Assembly: GCA_964484935.1 (NCBI GenBank)
Contig: CAZAFW010000010.1
Coordinates: forward strand, 1-53,448
Reading direction: 5' to 3'
Length of the DNA: 53,448 nucleotides
Source of the DNA: BM714 sp964484935
GTDB lineage: Bacteria; Bacillota; Clostridia; Peptostreptococcales; BM714
In this document: piece by piece, positions 49,138 to 53,448 of the stretch
How the letters are laid out: each line of letters starts with the position of its first letter
How positions within the stretch are numbered: the stretch's first letter is position 1
Made by a program: the position numbers and the translations under genes
The notes under the pieces: model-generated
Database searches by the model: none
The model's input: the letters and a program-made list of their open reading frames with translations, nothing else
Told to the model about the DNA's origin: nothing

Positions 49138-50511
49138 TTACCCCTGCATTCTCCAATTCTTGTTGTACATATTCTTCAAAAAACCGCCCTGGCCTTTTCC
49201 CCATCCCAATGGATATCCTTCGACACAAACAAGATTCCACCCCTTGTTGGACTTGACCCCCAAGGTTTCTCCCTTTAGGTATTTGTACACATCTGGGTCT
49301 TCTATGCTCAAATCAACAGAATTTAAAACCTGATTTTTATTAAGCCCCATTGCAAATGACTGTGAAGGCATGAATCTGCCCTTTGCTACTTTCCCGATCA
49401 ACCACCCGTTTCTCACGTATTTCAAACCAGAAAGGTTAAGACTTTTTTCGGGGCGTATGTACACTTTACCTTCATGAATGTCCATTCTCTCAATGCAATC
49501 TTCAAAACCCGATATGTTTTCTTCAATAAAATCCTTCACAGGTTCAAGCCCTCTGCCAAATTTCGTTTTCCCCGCATTAGAAAATTCCACTTGTACGGCT
49601 CCGGTGGTTTTTCTACAATGAATCTTTGCCATGAAATGTCCCTCGCCCCTGTGTTTGTGGGGCCATATCCTTCCAAATCCTGAAACAGGCTCCGCTCCAT
49701 CAATCGCCAACTCGCCCGAAATACACCAGGCCTCTGGAATCATGCCCATTTCAAAACCGCTGTTTTCCTTAACGAAATCTGATACGATTTCTTCATTTTC
49801 ACTCATTGAAAATGTGCATGTGGAATAAACCAATTTGCCGTTTTTAGACAGCATTCCGCTCGCGTCTCGAATTATTCCTCTTTGTATCCCTGTGCAGGCT
49901 TTTCCTCCATACAGTTCCCAGCTATCTGCCGCCTTTGAGTCTTTTCTTAACATCCCTTCCCCCGAACAGGGAGCGTCAACAAGCACACAGTCAAATGAAT
50001 ACTTCCAAATTCCAGCCATCCTTGCAGGTTCCTCATTCAAAATCATCACGTTCTTTATTCCAAACCATTCCATGTTTCGTATCAATGCCCTGACCCTCTT
50101 GGGATTTATGTCGTTGCAAACCAAAAGCCCCTTGTCCTTTATCATTGACGACAATTGTACTGACTTTCCTCCCGGAGCGGCGCAGAGGTCCAATACAGCA
50201 TCTCCTGGTTGCGGGCTGAGAAGATTGGCAGGAGCCATTGCCGAAGGTTCCTGTATATAATACAGACCCGCGTGATAAAACGGATGTTTTGAAGGCTTGC
50301 ATTTTTCAATATCATATATGAAGCCATTTTCATCCCATGGTACGCTCTGCAGTTCGAAAGGGCATATTTCCAAGAATTCTTCCCTTGAAATTTTCATTGT
50401 GTTCAGCCTTATACCATGCAGCGGCTTTTCATTGTAAATTCCGATAAAATTTTCATATTCCAACTTAAGATCTTTTTTTATTCTTGATTTGAATTTTTCC
50501 GGCAATTTCAT
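49138..50511 (-). CDS. RsmF/RsmB-like 5-methylcytosine rRNA methyltransferase
   Basis: 457 residues, NOL1/NOP2/Sun family. The SAM-binding LDLCAAPGGKSVQL and the active-site DAPCSGEGMLRKD, plus the second Cys in YSTCTFSMSENEE, mark an RNA m5C methyltransferase. The C-terminal extension of about 150 residues (RsmF-type, HKHRGEGHFMAKI) favours RsmF rather than RsmB. The start at 50511 (MKLPEKFKSR) follows GAGGGAATCGG; the longer frame from 50730 would run into the divergent fba gene and is rejected. Confidence 0.9.
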   Translation of the reverse strand: MKLPEKFKSRIKKDLKLEYENFIGIYNEKPLHGIRLNTMKISREEFLEICPFELQSVPWDENGFIYDIEKCKPSKHPFYHAGLYYIQEPSAMAPANLLSPQPGDAVLDLCAAPGGKSVQLSSMIKDKGLLVCNDINPKRVRALIRNMEWFGIKNVMILNEEPARMAGIWKYSFDCVLVDAPCSGEGMLRKDSKAADSWELYGGKACTGIQRGIIRDASGMLSKNGKLVYSTCTFSMSENEEIVSDFVKENSGFEMGMIPEAWCISGELAIDGAEPVSGFGRIWPHKHRGEGHFMAKIHCRKTTGAVQVEFSNAGKTKFGRGLEPVKDFIEENISGFEDCIERMDIHEGKVYIRPEKSLNLSGLKYVRNGWLIGKVAKGRFMPSQSFAMGLNKNQVLNSVDLSIEDPDVYKYLKGETLGVKSNKGWNLVCVEGYPLGWGKGQGGFLKNMYNKNWRMQG

Positions 50512-50647
50512 CCGATTCCCTCTTCTTCCTTTATTAATATGCTTCAATATATCACAATTAGGCTTTGCATTGTAGAAATATCTTTGTCTTAGGTATATAA
50601 TTATATTGGGAATAAAACTATTCAATACATACAAAGGAGGGGCTGAC

Positions 50648-51577
50648 ATGCCTTTAGTTACATCTACCGATATGTTCAAGCGTGCATATTCCGAAAAATA
50701 TGCCGTAGGAGCCTTTAATGTAAACAACATGGAAATAATTCAAGGGATCGTACAGGCGGCGGCAAAGGAAAATGCTCCGTTGATTCTCCAGGTATCTGCG
50801 GGCGCAAGAAAATATGCGCAACCTGTATACCTTAAAAAATTGGTTGAAGCGGCAATCGAAGATACGGGGCTTAACATCGTTCTTCATCTTGACCATGGTG
50901 AGGATTTTGAAATCTGCAAGCAATGCATCGATGACGGATTCACTTCTGTAATGATTGACGGTTCGAAACATCCATTCGAGGAAAACATAGCTCTCACAAA
51001 ACGAGTAGTCGACTACGCCCATGAAAAAGGAGTTGTAGTCGAGGCTGAATTGGGCAAACTTGCAGGCATAGAAGACAATATCAAGGTATCCGGAAGAAAC
51101 GCCACATTCACAGACCCGGACGAGGCTGTTGAATTTGTCGAAAGGACAAAGGTTGATTCTTTGGCCATAGCCATAGGAACAAGCCATGGAGCTTATAAAT
51201 TCAAAGGCGAACCCAAACTCGATTTTGAGCTTTTGGAAACAATAACAAGACTTCTTCCGGAATACCCACTGGTTCTACACGGTTCTTCGACTGTCATTCC
51301 CGAATTTGTTCAAATGTGCAACGATTACGGCGGAAACATTCCCGGAGCCAAGGGCGTTCCCGAACCCATGCTCAGGCAAGCGTCAAAATTGGGTGTTTGC
51401 AAAATAAACATTGATACAGACCTGCGTTTGGCAATGACAGCCGCAATCCGAAAATCATTCGTAGAAAACCCGGACGTTTTCGATCCAAGAAAATACCTGG
51501 GCAAGGGAAGGACCGCCATAGAAGAAATGGTCTCTCATAAAATAAAGAATGTTTTGGGATGCAGCGGAAAAGCATAA
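50648..51577 (+). CDS. fba: Class II fructose-bisphosphate aldolase
   Basis: 309 residues on the plus strand. It cleaves fructose 1,6-bisphosphate (Zn2+-dependent). Motifs: VGAFNVNNMEIIQ, LHLDHGED (zinc ligand), EAELGKLAG, TSHGAYKF, LVLHGSSTV (zinc His) and KINIDTDLRLAMT. The length and NIDTDLR favour FBP rather than tagatose aldolase, but the KbaY/GatY relatives cannot be excluded. The ATG has AAAGGAGGGG upstream; the earlier ATG at 50606 has no such site. A TATATAAT stretch at about 50594 may be the -10 element, with no good -35. It is a single-gene unit with a clear terminator. Confidence 0.93.
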   Translation: MPLVTSTDMFKRAYSEKYAVGAFNVNNMEIIQGIVQAAAKENAPLILQVSAGARKYAQPVYLKKLVEAAIEDTGLNIVLHLDHGEDFEICKQCIDDGFTSVMIDGSKHPFEENIALTKRVVDYAHEKGVVVEAELGKLAGIEDNIKVSGRNATFTDPDEAVEFVERTKVDSLAIAIGTSHGAYKFKGEPKLDFELLETITRLLPEYPLVLHGSSTVIPEFVQMCNDYGGNIPGAKGVPEPMLRQASKLGVCKINIDTDLRLAMTAAIRKSFVENPDVFDPRKYLGKGRTAIEEMVSHKIKNVLGCSGKA

Positions 51578-51619
51578 AACCAGAAATTTGAGTTTTATCG
51601 GTTAATCATAAAATCAATC

Positions 51620-51653
51620 AAGGAGTCTGCCATGTGGCAGACTCCTTTTCTTT
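51620..51653 (+). terminator. Terminator of fba
   Basis: Perfect arms AAGGAGTCTGCC/GGCAGACTCCTT with a 4-base loop followed by TTTTCTTT on the plus strand. Confidence 0.95.
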
Positions 51654-51677
51654 GACCAAACCCTATAATCAAGCTTG

Positions 51678-53117
51678 CTATAGATTTGAATCACTTATTT
51701 TTTTTAGCAAAACTCTTTTTGCTATGCCCGGGTCGGCTTTGCCTGACGTCTTCCTCATTATTTGTCCTATCAGGGACTGCAAAGCCTTATCTTTTCCAGA
51801 AAGATAATCCTCTACAACTTTTGGCATTTGACCGACTATTTCCCCCGCAAGGCTCGAAAGATAATCTTCATCTTTTATTAAACGCAAATCATCTCTTTCA
51901 ATGATAAAATCGGGAGAAAGATTCTCCCTCCACATCTTTTCAATAACCTTTTTTGCCAATGTACTGTTGATTGTTCCTAAGAAAACCAGGTCTGAAAGCC
52001 GTGCAAAATCATCGCTTGCAAAAGGTATACAGGCATCCTCGCCCTCTTTTGACATAAGCCTTATTATGTCTGTCATCAAAATATTTGCGGCTGTCTTGGG
52101 GGAATTGACCTTTTTTGCCGTCTTTTCGAAATAGTCCGAAAGATATTTATTAGACACAATTTGTTCGGCATCATATACATTCAGTTGGTAGTCCTTTATA
52201 TATTTCGCTTTTCTTTCATCCGGAAGTTCTGGCAGCGTTTTTTCCAATCTTTCAATAAATGAATCTCCAAGTTTTATAGGCATCAAATCGGGATCCGGAA
52301 AATATCTGTAATCATGTGCGTCTTCCTTTGTTCTCATTGACACCGATTTTCCAGCCGACTGTTCCCATCTCCTTGTTTCCTGTACCACATTACCTCCGGA
52401 CTCGATTAATTTTATTTGACGCAAGGTCTCGTTTTCAATAGCTTTTGAAATAGAGACAAAAGAATTCAGGTTTTTCATTTCTGTTCGTGTTCCGAGATTC
52501 TTTTCCCCTTTTCTTCTTACAGAAAGATTGACATCGCATCTGAGAGATCCTTCGTTCATTCTGCAATCTGAAACCCCAACATAGAGAAGTATTGCTCGAA
52601 GCTTTTGAACGTATGCCTTTGCCTCCTCGGCTGAACGGATATCCGGCTCTGATACTATTTCTATCAGCGGAACCCCGCATCGGTTGTAATCAACTAGTGA
52701 GCCGCCTTCAGCATCATGGACAAGCTTTCCAGCATCTTCCTCTATGTGGATTCTTGTTATTCTAATTCTTTTCGACTCTCCCTTCACTTCTATGTCGACA
52801 TGCCCCGAATGGCAAAGAGGCAAGTCGTATTGTGAAATTTGATATGCTTTGGGAGAATCCGGATAGAAATAATTTTTCCTGTCCTGTTTTCCAATTCTCG
52901 TAATCTCGCATTTCGTCGCCAATCCCGAAAGGACCGCAAATTCCACCACCTGCTCGTTTAATACAGGAAGGGATCCTGGCAATCCCAAGCATACCGGGCA
53001 GCATTGTGTATTTGGCTTTGCTCCAAATGAAGTTCTGCATCCACAAAATATCTTTGTATCAGTTTTCAGTTCGACATGAACCTCAAGGCCAATAACTATT
53101 TCATAATCATCAATCAT
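51678..53117 (-). CDS. gatB: Aspartyl/glutamyl-tRNA amidotransferase subunit B
   Basis: 479 residues, the normal length. With GatA and GatC it converts Glu-tRNA(Gln) or Asp-tRNA(Asn) to the amidated form. The N-terminus EIVIGLEVHVELKT, the zinc-type cysteines CGCRTSFGAKPNTQCCPVC (region 30-50), YFYPDSPKAYQISQ and DYRYFPDPDLMPI, and the C-terminal helical tail (GatB/YqeY domain) are complete. The ATG at 53117 follows AGAGGTGG and overlaps the gatA stop by eight bases; the longer start at 53183 has no such site. Confidence 0.96.
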   Translation of the reverse strand: MIDDYEIVIGLEVHVELKTDTKIFCGCRTSFGAKPNTQCCPVCLGLPGSLPVLNEQVVEFAVLSGLATKCEITRIGKQDRKNYFYPDSPKAYQISQYDLPLCHSGHVDIEVKGESKRIRITRIHIEEDAGKLVHDAEGGSLVDYNRCGVPLIEIVSEPDIRSAEEAKAYVQKLRAILLYVGVSDCRMNEGSLRCDVNLSVRRKGEKNLGTRTEMKNLNSFVSISKAIENETLRQIKLIESGGNVVQETRRWEQSAGKSVSMRTKEDAHDYRYFPDPDLMPIKLGDSFIERLEKTLPELPDERKAKYIKDYQLNVYDAEQIVSNKYLSDYFEKTAKKVNSPKTAANILMTDIIRLMSKEGEDACIPFASDDFARLSDLVFLGTINSTLAKKVIEKMWRENLSPDFIIERDDLRLIKDEDYLSSLAGEIVGQMPKVVEDYLSGKDKALQSLIGQIMRKTSGKADPGIAKRVLLKKISDSNL

Positions 53118-53448
53118 TGAATCCACCTCTTTCATATGCATGAGCCGCACGCAATATTGACGCCTCGTCAAATGCATTTCCAATCAATTGCATTCCAATT
53201 GGCAAACCGTCTTTGTCGAATCCGCAATTCATGGACAGCCCCGGCAGCCCCGCTATATTCACAGGAACTGTATATATGTCCCCCATGTACATTTCTATCG
53301 GGTTTGCGCTTTTGGACCCTATGGGATATGCCGAAGTAGGAGCAGTGGGAGACAAAACAAGGTCGAAATTCTTATACAAATTGTCAAATTCGGCTTTTAT
53401 AAGGCTCCTTACTTGTTGAGCCTTTTTGTAGTATGCATCATAGTAACC
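53110..53448 (-). CDS. gatA: Aspartyl/glutamyl-tRNA amidotransferase subunit A, C-terminal part
   Basis: The last 112 residues of GatA, cut by the window end; the frame is open to 53448 and begins there with GYYDAYYKKAQQVRSLI. The C-terminal amidase segment has FDLVLSPTAPTSAYPIG and NIAGLPGLSMNCG. GatA is the glutaminase/amidase subunit. The Ser-cisSer-Lys triad lies further upstream, outside the window. It overlaps gatB by eight bases (ATGATTGA), showing an operon. Confidence 0.95.
   Translation of the reverse strand, partial: GYYDAYYKKAQQVRSLIKAEFDNLYKNFDLVLSPTAPTSAYPIGSKSANPIEMYMGDIYTVPVNIAGLPGLSMNCGFDKDGLPIGMQLIGNAFDEASILRAAHAYERGGFND

Overview
The window is a bacterial chromosome segment, AT-rich with strong Shine-Dalgarno sites, and almost every gene lies on the minus strand. 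The gene content points to an anaerobic, amino-acid-fermenting member of the Clostridia of the Peptoclostridium/Tissierellales kind. The decisive evidence is a complete glycine reductase operon with two in-frame UGA (selenocysteine) codons, a tandem glycine riboswitch, a membrane pyrophosphatase of the sodium-pumping sequence type, a CBS-containing family II pyrophosphatase, sigma-54, and a tmRNA with the tag ADNKYALAA. I cannot name the species.

Layout from left to right. At 1-620 is the start of a Tad/Flp pilus locus (two small Flp prepilins and a truncated third class-III-signal protein), read from a promoter near 870-896 through a 240-nt leader that contains a terminator-like hairpin. Next come typA/bipA and the CBS-PPase gene. 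The oxidative pentose phosphate operon pgl-gnd-zwf occupies 4658-7740. The translation-rescue pair smpB-ssrA lies at 8006-8830, followed by a TM1266-like small regulator, RNase R, the membrane PPase, secG, and a reduced glycolytic operon pgk-tpiA-eno downstream of rpoN (to 18.7 kb). A BMP-type (nucleoside-like) ABC transporter fills 18.8-23.5 kb.

The centre of the window (23.6-31.7 kb) is the glycine reductase unit: promoter, tandem glycine aptamers, terminator, then grdX-trxB-trxA-grdE-grdA-grdB-grdC-grdD. NADPH-type reducing power goes through TrxB and the atypical TrxA to the selenoprotein GrdA. GrdB/GrdE bind glycine and hand a carboxymethyl group to GrdA, and GrdC/GrdD release acetyl phosphate for ATP. 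Several small hairpins lie between cistrons and could adjust subunit dosage. The kbl gene at 40.6-41.8 kb may supply glycine from threonine breakdown.

To the right are trmL, a Na/Pi cotransporter, uppP, nth and a DUF503 gene. A TetR-controlled RND efflux operon follows, with a clear operator at its promoter, then kbl, queG, an HTH regulator, a membrane-bound SpoIIE-type phosphatase, a TGS/uridine-kinase-like protein, lepB and an RluA pseudouridine synthase. On the plus strand are only a small membrane protein with an MltG-like non-catalytic domain and class II aldolase (fba). The minus-strand rRNA methylase gene and gatB/gatA (cut by the window end) complete the segment. No insertion sequences, prophage, CRISPR array, rRNA or ordinary tRNA genes were seen. 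I found no clearly unprecedented system. The strongest unexplained elements are GrdX, the pilin leader, the pgk palindrome and the MltG-like small protein.
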